A DNA stretch of 64,000 nucleotides from Phallus indusiatus (GCA_027605045.1 JAQFWX010000007.1:1302001-1366000); one strand, 5' to 3'; positions 36,501 to 51,644 are shown, counted from the first letter of the stretch. Program-made: numbers and translations. The notes: generated by a model not told the origin, from the letters alone.

Positions 36501-37367
36501 ATGGTATCTTACCTGACGAGAATAACGTGTTACGTCCCCCACAACGGAGCTTTCGGTCGTCTGGCCAAATTAAAGACGGATTCAGTTCCGAGGGTACGAC
36601 GTCTCCGTCGTCGGAAGACGAGCAAGGTGAAATATCGAATATCTCGGATGCCTCTTCGGTTCCTCCTCCAGGTTTAAACGGTACAACCAACAACAACTCT
36701 TCACCACGTCGTTCTCGCTCGTCGGTTATTCCGAGGTCTAAACAAGTGATTTACCGACGCGCGTTGAAACGGTATCTCATATTTGATCCACCACCGATTC
36801 TTGTTATCCATCTGAAAAGGTTTCAACAAGTTTCGAAGTCGTCTTTAACGCTATTTGGGAATCTTAAGAAGTTGGATGATTATGTTAGTTTTCCGGAGTA
36901 TTTGGATCTTCGACCGTTTCTTGCGCCGCGGAAGGAAGATTACGGGCTCGGTAGAGGAGAGGTGGAAGGGAATGTCGCTGATAAGGGGTCAAGAATGGAG
37001 GATAAACCGTGCATTTTTAGACTTTATGCGGTGATCGTGCATATTGGAAATTTGGTATTTTTGTTTCCTTTTTTTTACTGCGATCGTAAGACTGACTTGA
37101 GGACGACGTCAGCTTGGAGGACATTACGTGGCATACACGGCTTTACCACCAAATGATCCTATACTGCCTCAGACTCTGGAAACGGAAAAGGAAAAGGACA
37201 AGTCTAGTAAAGCATCGGAACCTGGAAAACGCAATGAGCCACAGTCTTCGCGGCATGCGTCTCGACAGTGGTGCTATATCAGCGATACCGAAGTCAGGCT
37301 GGTTGGTTTGGACGAGGTACTCAAGGCGAAAGCTTACCTTTGTATGTATGAACGTCTTGTTGATTAG
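33535..37367 (+). CDS. ubiquitin-specific protease (USP/C19)
   Basis: Cysteine protease that removes ubiquitin from proteins. The Cys box reads GLINHGNTCFMNSVMQ when the intron after GGA AA is closed at the tag before 33754. FRQQDAHEFF (about 34220) and the zinc-ligand-like pair CTTCKH (about 34530) follow. The core resumes at DPPPILVIHLKRFQ (about 36790), the His box is GHYVAYT (about 37122), and CYISDTEV carries the third catalytic residue. Between the two halves lies a disordered insertion of roughly 650 residues rich in Ser, Thr and Pro. The first intron (33565-33625) appears to have a GC donor (AAG|GCAAGC), because no GT occurs between the start and the first in-frame stop. The C-terminus is AYLCMYERLVD. 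Closest in style to USP16-like fungal enzymes. Confidence 0.85.
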
Positions 37368-37611
37368 AGGAGCGAATACCAATTGGGCAGTACTGTAATT
37401 ATCTTAATGGTTTGTTTTTGTTTAAACATTTTAGAGGACATTTTTAATCTTTTCTATTTGTGCATTAATGTTATTTTTTTGTATTATTTTCGCCTGTGTT
37501 ATATATGTGATGAATCGGAAGCTTCATACTTGAAAGTGCTTTAGGGGAGATGAGAGTTTGTTTTGCTTCCGATAGGCGATCACCGCCATCTTCAAGTTCG
37601 ATCTACCCTCA

Positions 37612-38382
37612 ATGTCGCGCTCAGATTTTTTGAGACCGCTAGTCATATCGGGACCATCTGGGACTGGGAAGAGCACTCTTCTTTCTCGTCTTTTTCTTGC
37701 TCATCCTGATCGATTTGGATTCAGCGTTTCCCGTTCGTAAGCCTTTTCCTGACGAGCGCCGGGGCCAATCGATACTTATAGTAATTTTGGGACTTTTTTG
37801 TTTTCTTTTCAATTCCAGATACAACCCGAGCACCACGTCAAGGGGAAGTTGATGGAAAGCATTATTATTTCGTTCCGCGTGAACACTTCCAAAAGTTGAT
37901 TCAGGATGAAGCGTTCATCGAGCACGCTCAGTTCTCGAATAACTACTATGGCACAAGTATCCAGACTATCAAGGATGTAGCTGCATCTGGGCGTCGATGT
38001 ATTTTGGACATAGATAGTCAGGTATGAGTGTCTGAACTATGTTTTGAAAGCTTTTCTTTAACTCTTTCAAAAGGGTGTACGCCAAATTAAAGCAAAAAGC
38101 GGGCTTGAACCAACCCCGGTCTATCTATTCATCTCCCCTCCTAATATGAAAACGCTCAAAGAACGTTTAAAAGGACGTGGTTCGGAATCAGAGTCGTCTA
38201 TTCGAGCTCGTCTAGATACTGCGGTTAAGGAAGTCGAGTATGCCAAAACACCCGGCGTACATGATATTATTATTGTCAATGACGATTTGGATCGGGCGTA
38301 TGAGGCATTTGAGAGGGTGGCTTTAGGGGATTCGAGCAAGGTGGATGATTTACCGCCGTTGGATGATAGAGAATCAATATAG
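37612..38382 (+). CDS. GUK1: guanylate kinase
   Basis: Cytosolic enzyme that phosphorylates GMP to GDP using ATP. P-loop [11 protein letters not shown] is near the N-terminus. The GMP-binding signature is [20 protein letters not shown], followed by NYYGTS and ILDIDSQGVRQIK. Three exons give about 200 residues, normal for the family. To obtain SHTTR the first intron must use the donor C|GTTCGT at 37735, not the stronger GTAAGC four bases later, which would shift the frame. The second intron begins at about 38022. The stop is at 38380. Confidence 0.92.
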
Positions 38383-38887
38383 AAGATATATTTCTTTTGT
38401 TTTGTATGGGTAGGAATTCCGATTGTTGTTATGAATGTGTATTCCATTGCGATTTGCCCTCAGTGTACTTGATGCTACCGAGCTTGGTCCTATTGCTTCG
38501 AATATGGGGTATCCCTTAATGACATTAAACCTCATATGTATATGCTCAGAGAAAGCATTGTCTTTGACCTTTCAGTCCGATATAATCATGTCTTGTGTTC
38601 TCGGTCCCTTCTCGTCGATCCTAATTAGTTCACTGCATCTTACACTTCGTAGTACGACGTGCGTCATTATTGAATCCACGATATTCCTTTCGTGTATCAT
38701 GTACGCTCGTATATCGTTGCTATCACCTATTCCTTATATCTACAATAAGTCACCAAGTCATTAAGTCCCAATAACAACTTAAGATTGCATATTGAAGTTG
38801 ATGTGAAGTCAATGTGAAGTTGCTCGGCGAATAAGTCGATCGGAGTTTTCATTCCGGCTAGATTGTGCGAGTTACACCCCGCCCAAT
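38383..38887. other. intergenic, no gene seen
   Basis: About 500 bp between two same-strand genes: GUK1 3' end and KH-protein promoter. An open frame at 38435-38764 has no recognisable content. Confidence 0.5.
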
Positions 38888-40465
38888 ATGTCTTCAAAGC
38901 GCAAATGGGACCAACAAGCTGAACCTAAAGAAAGTGATGTCAAGATCCCAAAAACGGACGATAGTACCGGGAAGAGTGCGACAGAGGCCGCAGCTGCAGC
39001 TGCCGCTATTGCTGCTAAAATCGCTGCCCAGTTCGCCTCTGGTGCTGGTCTTGGTCCGAATGGCGAGCCTCTCGATGCAACTTTCGTTAGGGATATTGAG
39101 ATCAATGATGTCAGAAATCGTTACATACTTACAAAAGGCTCTACTCAGCAACAGGTTTATTATCCTTTTCCTCCTACAAATCTTGAATGTTTACTCACGT
39201 CTTATTGGCCTGCCACTCTTCAGATTCACGACGAAACAGGAGCTTATATTACGACTAAAGGCGTATGGTACCCAGATAAATCAAAGGCCACTGAAAGAGA
39301 CCCTCCCTTATATCTCCATGTCGCAGCATCAACTCAGGAAGTCCTGGACAAGGCTATCGAAAAAGTCAACGATCTAATAAACATGGATATGGGTTCACTT
39401 GTAGATGACAAAAAAGATCGTCGTGAAAAGGTGATGCAATCTGATTACCTTTTTTTTAAAACCAATACTGACAATTCGTTATAATAAAGCGCAAATGGCC
39501 CGAGGAGAAGATTCCTGTTGGACTCGAAACCTTACGCAATTTCAACGTCCGAGCGAAGGTAGTCGGGCCTGCGGTATGCTATTACGTCTACATAATTGAC
39601 GAGTTTTATTTACCTTATTGAATCTTAGGGGTTGTTTGTCAAGCATATTCAGCAAGAAACAGGAACGCGTGTCCAAATTAAAGGAATCGGTTCTGGTTTC
39701 GTGGATCCTGAAACTGGGCGAGAATCTGATGAACCAATGCATATTCACATAACGTTTGTCTAACATCTCTCTTGAGAATTGATAAATAATTGACAGGATA
39801 AACAGAGGTCCTGATGAGCTGCAGCTAGCTCGCGCGAAAAATCTCACTGAAGATTTACTCGAAGTGGTTCGCTCTGAGCACGCCAAAGCCAAAGCAGCAC
39901 TACAACAGCAACAATTGGAGCTGCATCAAGCACAGATGCAATATGCTTATGCAGCCTATGCAGTCAGTGTTAACTGGTTACATTTACTCTTCCCAAAGCT
40001 AACTGGTGCCTTTAGTACGTTCCCCCACCACCTTCAGATGCTCCACCGCCACCTCCTGGCGAGGTGCCTCCTCCGCCTCCTCCAGCGGATGGCTCTCGTC
40101 CACCACAGCCACCATCTAATCCTCCTGGTGCCGATCAATCGAGTGACGCGTACGCTTCTTACTGGTAATTTCTATTTTTGTTTTTTTTGTTATTGGGGTT
40201 CTGTTTAACTGCACGCTAAAATAACAGGGCGGCCTATGGATATGATGTTAATTCTCCTGAATTCAAAAAATGGCAGGCGGAACAACAGCAACAATATGCT
40301 CAGTTGAGTTTGATTGCAATATTTTATTTGCGATTTCCTGTTTGTAACCTTCTCCTCTCTCTTAGGTACTATGCCACTCAGGGATATCCTGGACAAACGG
40401 CGGACCCGAGTGCTGCTGCACCACCACCCTCGCAACCACCGCCACCAGTTCCTGCAGACCATTAA
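38888..40465 (+). CDS. KH-domain RNA-binding protein, KHDC4-like
   Basis: RNA-binding protein related to animal KHDC4 (BLOM7), which acts in pre-mRNA splicing. The N-terminus MSSKRKWDQQ is followed by an Ala-rich helix. KH-like segment 1 runs EINDVRNRYILTKGSTQQQ-IHDETGAYITTKG. KH-like segment 2 runs VVGPAGLFVKHIQQETGTRVQIKG. A Gln-rich coiled coil follows, then a Pro-rich tail (PPPPPGEVPPPPPP) with SYWAAYGYD and YYATQGYPG motifs. The intron at 39155-39223 (69 nt) is a multiple of three and has no stop, so unspliced message would add 23 residues inside KH segment 1. The stop is at 40463. Confidence 0.82.
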
Positions 40466-40643
40466 TCGTTGTCTTGAAAAAAATTTCTTCATCGTAACCG
40501 CTAGTTTGGTGGGATTGCTTCGGCAAATATCCCCATGAGCACTAGATCTAGGTTTGTTGACACCTTTTGTAAAGCATACTTACAGTGTATTTTAGTACAA
40601 ATTGAGCAGATAGTTGTGAAAATAACTCTCACTGGTTGATTTA

Positions 40644-41576
40644 TCAAACGAGTCCAGCCATAAGCATTATACGCGTGAAATCTTCAAAGCTTAACGTCTT
40701 ATCGGCCGAAGTTGAGAACCATTCTATCATCTGCTTTATCTGTGTACCGATATGAATTTCTAACGAAAACCAAAAATGTCTGTTAGTCGATACCTCGTCA
40801 GATTTCATGTCTTCTTTCAAAGACTTTGCTACTCTGTTTAGATCCTCTGTCGTGAGCCTTTTTTGTTTCAAAGCCGTCTCAGTGTCGGTGGAGGGGAAGA
40901 AGAGCGCAAACGCTTCAAGAGCCACTTGCTGTTGATCTGAAGTCGGTTTGCCAATGACACGCTTCTTTTTGCCTTTAAGGCCCGGCCTTGAGCTGCTTGG
41001 ATATTCAGAATGATCGGATGCTGCATCTGAATAAACATCTTCAGCCTTATCATCTTCATACAGATCATCTGAGTTCTGATAAATATCAGAGTCATTGTCT
41101 TCTGGAATGTAACCACCGGCTTGTGCGTCATCTTCCACGATGTAGCCTCCTTGAAGATCTTCGTCGTCTCCCATGTTTTGATCTTCGGTTTCATATAGTT
41201 GATTTTGTCGGTCAAGAAGTGTCTCAGGTTCTTCAGATTCATCCATTAGGACAGCACAGACAGCTCGCCAATCCTCTCTATCAATAAATCCAGCTTTCGT
41301 TCCATCTGACGCCTTTCCTTTCGATGGATCTTCATGCCATCCTTGAGTAGCTTTTTCTAATACTGCTAAAGTATCCTCGTCATCTTGAGGTAAATTCAAA
41401 AACCCTAGGGCTTGACGGACGGCTGATAGTGGCATTTTGGCATTTTCGTTGGTTGATGAATCGTGTACTTGGACATCGTCAATTATATCATCCCCTTTGA
41501 ATCTTGAATAAGTATCAAAAGCTTCATCAATTCTCCTTTGTGTAGAGACAGGAAGTGCAAAGAAGTGTTCTGTCAT
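40644..41576 (-). CDS. EF-hand-like (centrin/calmodulin fold) acidic protein
   Basis: About 290 residues. The C-terminal half resembles a calmodulin/centrin EF-hand pair whose loops lack most calcium ligands: SDEIKQMIEWFSTSADKTLSFEDF, spaced here by an intron. The middle is very acidic with repeated GGYI(V/P)ED units near 41100-41150. The N-terminus (STQRRIDEAFDTYSRF) is also EF-hand-like. A degenerate centrin-fold protein of this sort could be a Rad33-type nucleotide excision repair factor, but I cannot show that. The intron at 40793-40740 (54 nt) is a multiple of three with no stop. Its start lies 165 bp from the TRM4 start on the other strand. Confidence 0.6.
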   Translation of the reverse strand: MTEHFFALPVSTQRRIDEAFDTYSRFKGDDIIDDVQVHDSSTNENAKMPLSAVRQALGFLNLPQDDEDTLAVLEKATQGWHEDPSKGKASDGTKAGFIDREDWRAVCAVLMDESEEPETLLDRQNQLYETEDQNMGDDEDLQGGYIVEDDAQAGGYIPEDNDSDIYQNSDDLYEDDKAEDVYSDAASDHSEYPSSSRPGLKGKKKRVIGKPTSDQQQVALEAFALFFPSTDTETALKQKRLTTEDLNRVAKSLKEDMKSDEVSTNRHFWFSLEIHIGTQIKQMIEWFSTSADKTLSFEDFTRIMLMAGLV

Positions 41577-41741
41577 GAAATGAATAATGGCTTTGTGACT
41601 GATCTGGTTATGAACGCGTCTTCTGTCTTAGCGAATTGAGCCCACAAGACACCAAATCCTATTCCTTTCGATTGATTTTTTGACCTGCACAGAATTTAGA
41701 CAAGTCAGATTTTCAATTCATACATCATAATTATCAAATTG

Positions 41742-44777
<3,036 letters not shown>

Positions 44778-44903
44778 GATGGGCTCAATCATGCTTTGTC
44801 CGTTTTCATTCCTCCCTTGCACGTTCTTCAATTAGTACTGTTTGCCGTTATGTATTAATAATTAAGCACCGATGTAATGTAAACAGGGGATCTGTGAAAG
44901 TAG

Positions 44904-47900
44904 CTATAACGAGCCTAAAAGATTTTCACACCAACGATTGGCCTGAATCTGAGGCTTCCACCGTTCGAAATATTGTTTGAGACGCGCGATCTCTTCTTCT
45001 GCGTTGCCTGCTTCTGTCATCACGACATCGTCTCCATCGGTTTTGGAAGCCCATTCTTTCAGAAAAGTTGCTATTAGTTTTGAACCTTCTGCGATCTCCT
45101 CTTCGCTAGCTTGATGAACAACATCTTTTTCTAAATAGCACCGGTGATCAGCAGCAGTCAATGGGGAAGTGATATAATTACCACCAAAATCTTCCAGCTC
45201 GTCTGCTTTACGTTTCGCCAACTAAGAGATGTTTAGATACAAATACAGAACAAAACAGGATCCAAACCTTGATAATGCTTTCAGGAAAGTGAGCCAATTT
45301 GGCTACGTGTATTCCGAAGCTTTGATCGCAAATGCCTAACTTATGACTCAGAACAAATCCATCCTTTATTGCAAGTGGAGCTTACCAGGTTCGACTTTAT
45401 ATAATAAGGTTATATCTTGACTATCCATTGAATCCGATTCCTTAGCCACATGGGCTGTTACATGTAAATTTTTCACTTGGGGCAACTCTTCAGCTAGGGT
45501 AGTAAGTTCATGGAAATGTGTTGCAAAAAGACAAAAAGCGCGAATTTTGGTGGCAATGAACCTATTCGATAAATATTGAGAGCAGGTTATTTTCATCATG
45601 CAGTTGGACGTACTCCGATATTGCCCATGCTAACGCAAACCCGTCTGCAGTAGATGTCCCACGACCGAGTTCGTCAATGATAATGAGTGAATTCGCAGTT
45701 GCAGTCTTGAATGACTTCAAAAAAAGGGCATCAAACCGACGTAAAACACGTACATGAAGAATATTTGCTGTTTCTAACATCTCTGCCATGAATGTCGAGA
45801 CACCTTTTAGCTGACTATCACCCGCGCCAACTCGAGCGAGGATCGAATCAAAAATAGGTAGCTGAGCTTCCTGACAAGGCACAAAACATCCGACTTGCGA
45901 CATCAAGGCGATAACTCCAACCTATATACGGATGAAGATAAATAAGCTTCGGCAAGCATGTGTCGTTCTCACCTGGCGAATATAAGTTGATTTTCCTCCC
46001 TAATCTATTTTTAAGATGATGTGTAGCGTAGATGATAAACATTATTTACCATATTAGGACCTGTCTGTAGATATTGGGTGAAAATACTTTTTGTATGTAT
46101 CTGGGCACTTACTATGATTTGCAGCTCACTCGTCCCTAAGACAGTTTGAGCAATATATTGGGTGAATTTAAGACCTTCATACCTTTAGACATTTCTACGT
46201 CGTTTGGTATAAAATTAACCTCTTCGTGTATCTCTAGGCAAGGATGACGGGCTTCCTTCAATAGTAATTTACTTCCTCCTGCAGGGAAATTATTTCAATT
46301 TTGGTTGATTGATACACGGAATCATATACTGACCCATATCGCTTAATACCGGTTTGACGAAAGGTATGGGGGCATTTGAAGAAACGTGAGAGAAACTAAT
46401 CGATCGTTAAAGGATGTTGTCGTAACTGAAAAACAACTAACTTACCAAATAATGACATCCAAATGCGCTATTAACGCATCCAATGATTCCATAACAGGCG
46501 CGTAAGTGGCTGTAGAGGAAAATGATTCATCAGCTCTGCACAAATGAAGATTCAAATTCGCCATACATGCAATGTTGACCACTTCCTTCACGAGACTAGA
46601 TTGACGTTTTTGATATGCGACAGTTGAGTCTGCGTAGTTTTCCGCGGCTTCTTTGAGAGTTTTAGTTCGAAAGTATATCCCTCCTTTGACTTGTTTCAAT
46701 TCCTCGTATTCTCTTTTATTCTGAATGGCTTTAGCGTCCTAAGTATTGAAAGGTTAGTGCAATTCCAGAGAAACCTGATCTGGGACGATAGTACAGTTTT
46801 TGTCACCCGGAAAACGTAGCCAACCGTCTCTTTATTCTCCATATGAAGTTTCTTATCCAGTTCTAAATTAAGGTCTTCGCCGACTCGAGCATGCTCTTCG
46901 TCCAAAGTATCCCTTATCGCTCTGATTTTCTTTGCCAGCTCTTGTAATCCTTCATCATATTCGGGTTTGATAACGTAGGTGTGCAGCGACTTTTCAGAAA
47001 GATCTAAAGTTGCCTCCACCATTTCCACATATTTTTCCAAATTTAGATGATGTTTCTGAAAACACGTTAAAACCCTCTGGATCGTTAAAAGAGGCATACG
47101 AGGCATACTTACCTGGAACTCATTTATGTATATTTCCTCCATGAGCTGTTTGCAAGACGACTCTGAAACCTCTTCTAAGGCTTTTATTAGATCAGGCAAC
47201 TAGGACTGAGTCAATATATGCGAGTAAACAATAAAGAGAAGAAGGATCTTGACTTTTAAGGCCGTTTGGTAAACTCGAACAATTTCTTCTAACGATGCAA
47301 CACCTTTCCGCAACCGTTTACTTATGCGATGTAGGTCTGGCATATTATTCATGTATTCTTGCTGTTTATCACATTATGAATAACAGGAATTTGGAAATAG
47401 AATGCACAACTCGCCTGAATAATCCTTCGTGAATTGGATTCGTTCACAAATACTTCAACAAGATCTTGTCTCTTTCCTACGTAAAATGAGCTTTGGATCC
47501 AGCCTGAGAAACATGTGCTGTGATTGCTGACTTATTTCATGAATATTGACAAGAGGTTGACGCAGCCACGCGCTCAGCAACCTGGTTCCCTGAGGAGTTT
47601 TGCATTTGTTGAGAAGACCGAACAACGAGGATGTTTTATTCACGTCCTGAAACATGAATGAGATAAATTTATGACGTATACTTGTCAATAACAGTATTAC
47701 TTCGGGAGAAGGCATTAAGGTTAATGCTTTTAAGGCACTTGCATCGAGTTTCATGAACTGCGCTAGATTATGTCGGCGAAGTTTATATTGGCCATAATTG
47801 GAGCTGTCAGTTAACAAAGAGAGGTATGAAAGCAAAGCCGCGGTGGCACCCATCGCCATTGTCAGATCAAACTCAGCTGCAAACAATTTGAAGGAACGAA

Positions 47901-49082
47901 TAAACGTCTTATATAGCACAACTCACGCAAAGTGGGAGAGCTTGTTTCGGTGTCCAACAATCGGTTGAGGTCTTGTTCGACGTTCTTGGCATTGAATTCA
48001 GCTGAACTGGACTGAGCAGATATAGTGAACACGCTTAAGGGAGATGCGAACCAGCTTTACGCTCTGTGATAACAACTCCACATCGCTCGGCCATTTCTCT
48101 GACTCTACCAAGGTCAAACTGGGTCGTAGCGGACGCAATGGGTAGTAGGCATTCTTTGACTGAGAGTTGGATCATGAGGGACTAGATAAATGCTTTGGAT
48201 GAGTCAAGAAAAACGAGCTGATTGATTTTGTATAACCTCAGTATTTGAAAATAGATCATTGTCGACGAACTCCCCGACACCTATTTCCCTCAAACTGGTA
48301 TTTGAGAAGGCAACGCCAATGGTCTTGACCTTGTCTTTGGTGGCAACCTTGATTGACATGATAATCGGCTCAACCAACATGTCAGAGTTAGCAAAGAGCA
48401 ATTCTTCTAATTCTGTTACGTTTCCGGGAGATGCCTAAAGTATTGCATAAATATAAAATGGGAATTATGCCAAACCATCAGACCAACCTGTTTATCCATC
48501 TTCCATTTGTTTGGATTTTTTTTCGGGGCACCAGCTTCAGGTATCCATATTTGAATTCGAAGTTGTCTCGCCGTCAATGCTTCCCTCAAAAGGTTTTCGC
48601 CTGTTCTGGTCGCATGGTACAAGAAGGTAATCCTTCTTTGCGACTAAATGCCATATAAACAAGCTCTAATACAACCATGATCTGTAGTATGCTTACTTTC
48701 CACTTTTGTATCCTCTACCGAACCATTTCAAAACGCTTGTAGTGTGGTAGAAGTTTTGTGCGACATAGCGAGCATCGTTTCCGTGAACAGAATAAAACTC
48801 CTAAGAAAGGTCAAAAAAAAAAATACACCAAAAAAAGCGGAGGAACTGGTACCCCACGATCAAAGAGACGAATAGTGTCATCACGTTGCTTTTTATTCAG
48901 ATTAATACGTGCACGCTCCCTATACGTGAAAGCCACTTACTTCCAAGTGCTCAAAAAAGGCACAGAATCCTGAATCTACAAGAGACTCTGAGAGAAGGAT
49001 GATATCAGTAAAACAGACTTGTCGGAGATATAACAATTGATATACCAGCTTCATTTTCATTTTTGTCTTTATCATACATCAT
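44904..49082 (-). CDS. MSH2: DNA mismatch repair protein MSH2
   Basis: MutS-family ATPase that pairs with MSH6 or MSH3 to detect base mismatches. The start at 49082 (or the ATG directly after it) gives a short exon, then [20 protein letters not shown] and [20 protein letters not shown], the normal Msh2 N-terminus. Connector, lever and clamp segments follow on many small exons. The ATPase site is [25 protein letters not shown], with the Walker A core alone on a 27-nt exon (45973-45999). Next come [10 protein letters not shown], the Walker B stretch [14 protein letters not shown] and the helix-turn-helix end. The C-terminus after [13 protein letters not shown] matches Msh2. It is divergent from the gene at 49321, with 238 bp between starts. 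Confidence 0.93.
45973..45999 (-). other. MSH2: 27-nt microexon carrying the MSH2 Walker A core
   Basis: On the minus strand this exon reads as nine codons, GGKSTYIRQ, between acceptor gattag and donor gtgaga. The preceding exon ends in TGPNM and the next starts VGVIAL, so the join is exact to the family. Confidence 0.85.
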
Positions 49083-49320
49083 ATTGGGCAGTTGAGCAAA
49101 AGTTAGCAATAAAAGCGCGACTCGCGCCTTAAATTGACGCGGTACGTCACAGAAGCCATGAGGCTTTTCCAAAAATGTATTGTCTTACGTCATAAGCACG
49201 TGACATGTAAATGGTTCGTGTCCGCTGTCCGTTGTCCCACTCTCTCTTAGGCTTTGGACCTTCAACCTCATAATCAGTCCTCTCATCTAAATAACCTGTA
49301 CATTCTTCTGAACAAGCAAC
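49083..49320. promoter_or_regulatory. bidirectional promoter with cell-cycle-like sites
   Basis: 238 bp between MSH2 and a divergent gene. It holds AGCGCGACTCGCGCC (49114-49128), a near-palindromic CGCG element, and GACGCGG (49136-49142). Both resemble MBF/E2F-type sites of replication and repair genes. Two TACGTCA motifs (49143, 49186) resemble CRE sites, and CACGTG (49197-49202) is an E-box. These are matches by eye. Confidence 0.5.
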
Positions 49321-51644
49321 ATGTCATCCACTCCTTTGAAGTCGAACTCTAACCCACGCAAACGAAGTCGTCCTGTACTTTCGCCTTTCCCGCCAAATGT
49401 AACCAATGTAACCAATGCCCCAGAAGTTGTGCACTCACCGCATACCGATTCAAATCTGAAGAGCCCAGCCCGCAAGAAACGTAGGGATCCCAATATTGAG
49501 AATCGTACACCAGAGCGCGAGTCAAATTGGAGTCGAAATAGCAGCAGGAGGTCTATCACTCCCAGCGTGAAATACGAGCCTCCTAGCGAAGAATTTACTC
49601 CTCCTCGGAAGGTGGTTCTACAAGTTTCTTCTGCACAAACGACGAAATCTACTACGGGCACGTCTACTAGGGGTAGACCGTCTACCCCGGTTGGCTCGTC
49701 TAGGGTGAATACGGAAAAGAGGGTTGTGGTGAAACTGGAGCGATCCATGTCGCCATTTCCTCTTCCTCCGGTCGATTTGACGAAACCTCCCCCACCCCCA
49801 AGTCCTACAGAAGACCCCCTCTTGTTACTTGAGACACCCTTTACAACCAAACCATCCTCAGATGCCATTGATGCCACCATGGACGATGATATCTTCGATG
49901 ACTCTACATCGAACCCAGTGACCTTCATCCCGGATCTAGGCCTAAACACTGACGTTTTCGACTCGGATGACCAATCCGACGATGCAGGCGAAGCTGAAGG
50001 AGAATTCACTGGTCGCTTCAAATTTTACAAGACTCCTGTGAAAGACGACCCTCCCAGTAGTGCGACAAAACGGCGTCGAGACAGCTGGGGTCGCCCCGTT
50101 AGTCCTCATCCTCGGAAGATAGATCAGTCATGGGGTGATTCAGATGAGGAAGATCCTGATATTCCCTTAATGGATACCGCTCTAAATCTCAATTTCAGTC
50201 CTCCTAAGCGGGCTGCACCCCTTATTATGGAGCCGCAAATACATGTGGATGAAGAAGACGAACCAACGGACAATGAATATATTCTACCCGGTGTCGTCGA
50301 AGTTTCGAGCGATGATCCAAGAGCGGCTGCGCGAGCGGCAGCCATTCTGAAATTGGTACGCCTCGCCTATAGCTTTTCATACTACGATACTAATGAATAA
50401 CTATTCGTAGCATCATTCCTACATTCTTGATGGCATAGGTGCCAAGCAACCCCACAGATATCAATCACCATCCGCGAAACCAAACGGCGTCATTCAGCAT
50501 CAGTTAAATCAATCACCGAACATCTCGATTGTATCTAACACATCTGAACGTTATGTAACTAGATCCCCAAGTGTCAGCTACGGGACATTGCCAGACGTCG
50601 AGAATTATCAGTCCGGAAAGGAATGGACCAAAGCATGTTGGAAAATGCTTGATACCTGTTTCACGGACGAACGCTTTGCAGTCGCGGAAGCTACGGGGAA
50701 TCTTGACAGTATGGCTGATGTAGATGATATACAATTTGACTCTGTCATTGAACGATTTATTGCTCAATGCAATGATTCCAGCTGGGACCGGTGAGTTGTA
50801 TCAAATATCTACTTCAATAGCAAAATAATCAACCAATGTTCTTAGAACAATGCTCCTACGTCGTGTGCAAGTCCTTTCAAATCGACAACGCTCAGGTCGT
50901 GGGGCTCCACGATCCACTTCAGCCTCGGCGCAACTTCAAAGTGGAAGCTCTGGAAGCTCTATAGGATCCGTCCCCCCTATGCTTCTTGCTCCCCGATACG
51001 CTCACTTACGAGATGAACTTTGCTCGACGAAAAGTCCTAGTAAGAAAAAACGCCCGGCAGGTACCGGGGATAAACCTTCGAAAGGACAAGTCCGGTCGAC
51101 AACGACAACGAATAAGACACCGTTTGTCAGATCACAATCAACGGGGCCCGAACGTGTTGTTCAGAGTCCATCACGGTCCGGTGCCAAGAAGGTGTTAAAC
51201 TATTTGGGATCATTCCTAGGTCGATACAGTCCTAAACCGAGCTCACCTCCCAAGAAGACCATCCCATCGCTACCAGGACCACCAGAGATGCGCCAATTAA
51301 AGGGACCGGTCAGCACTCCAGTGAAAATGTCAGTACCCAAGGAAATGGCCCCTAAAGAGCTGGTTCAGCTACATGAAGTCGCTCCTGCCACACCGAAGCC
51401 TCTTGAAAGGATTTTGCCCCCGAAGGACATGATAAACTTGAATCATATCGATCCCCCACCTTCGACACGGCCAAGGACTTTAAGCATCCCTCTTCTTAAA
51501 AAGAGGGGTAGTGTCAAGGATTTGATCAAATGTTTTGAGGAAGCAGACAAGAAAACCAAAGAGGTAGAAATCATTCCGAAACAATCATTGAGAAGAGCGG
51601 CTAGCGTAAACAATATAAATACACGACCAATTTGGAGACCATAA
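49321..51644 (+). CDS. disordered nuclear protein of unknown function
   Basis: About 690 residues in three exons, splitting near 50353 and 50791. The first part is Ser/Pro/Arg-rich with basic clusters (NPRKRSRP, SPARKKRRD) that look like nuclear localisation signals, many SP/TP phosphorylation-type sites and acidic runs. A short ordered-looking segment lies in exon 2 (EWTKACWKMLDTCF ... DSVIERFI). The C-terminal part has SVKDLIKCFEEADKK and ends NTRPIWRP. I do not recognise the family. The shared promoter with MSH2, with CGCG elements, fits a cell-cycle or DNA-related gene, but that is only inference. Confidence 0.6.

Noticed and set aside
49287..50021. Minus-strand open frame of 244 codons opposite the unknown gene at 49321
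   Set aside because: The plus strand has a proper start, consistent splice phases and basic nuclear-type motifs; the minus frame is low-complexity mirror sequence.
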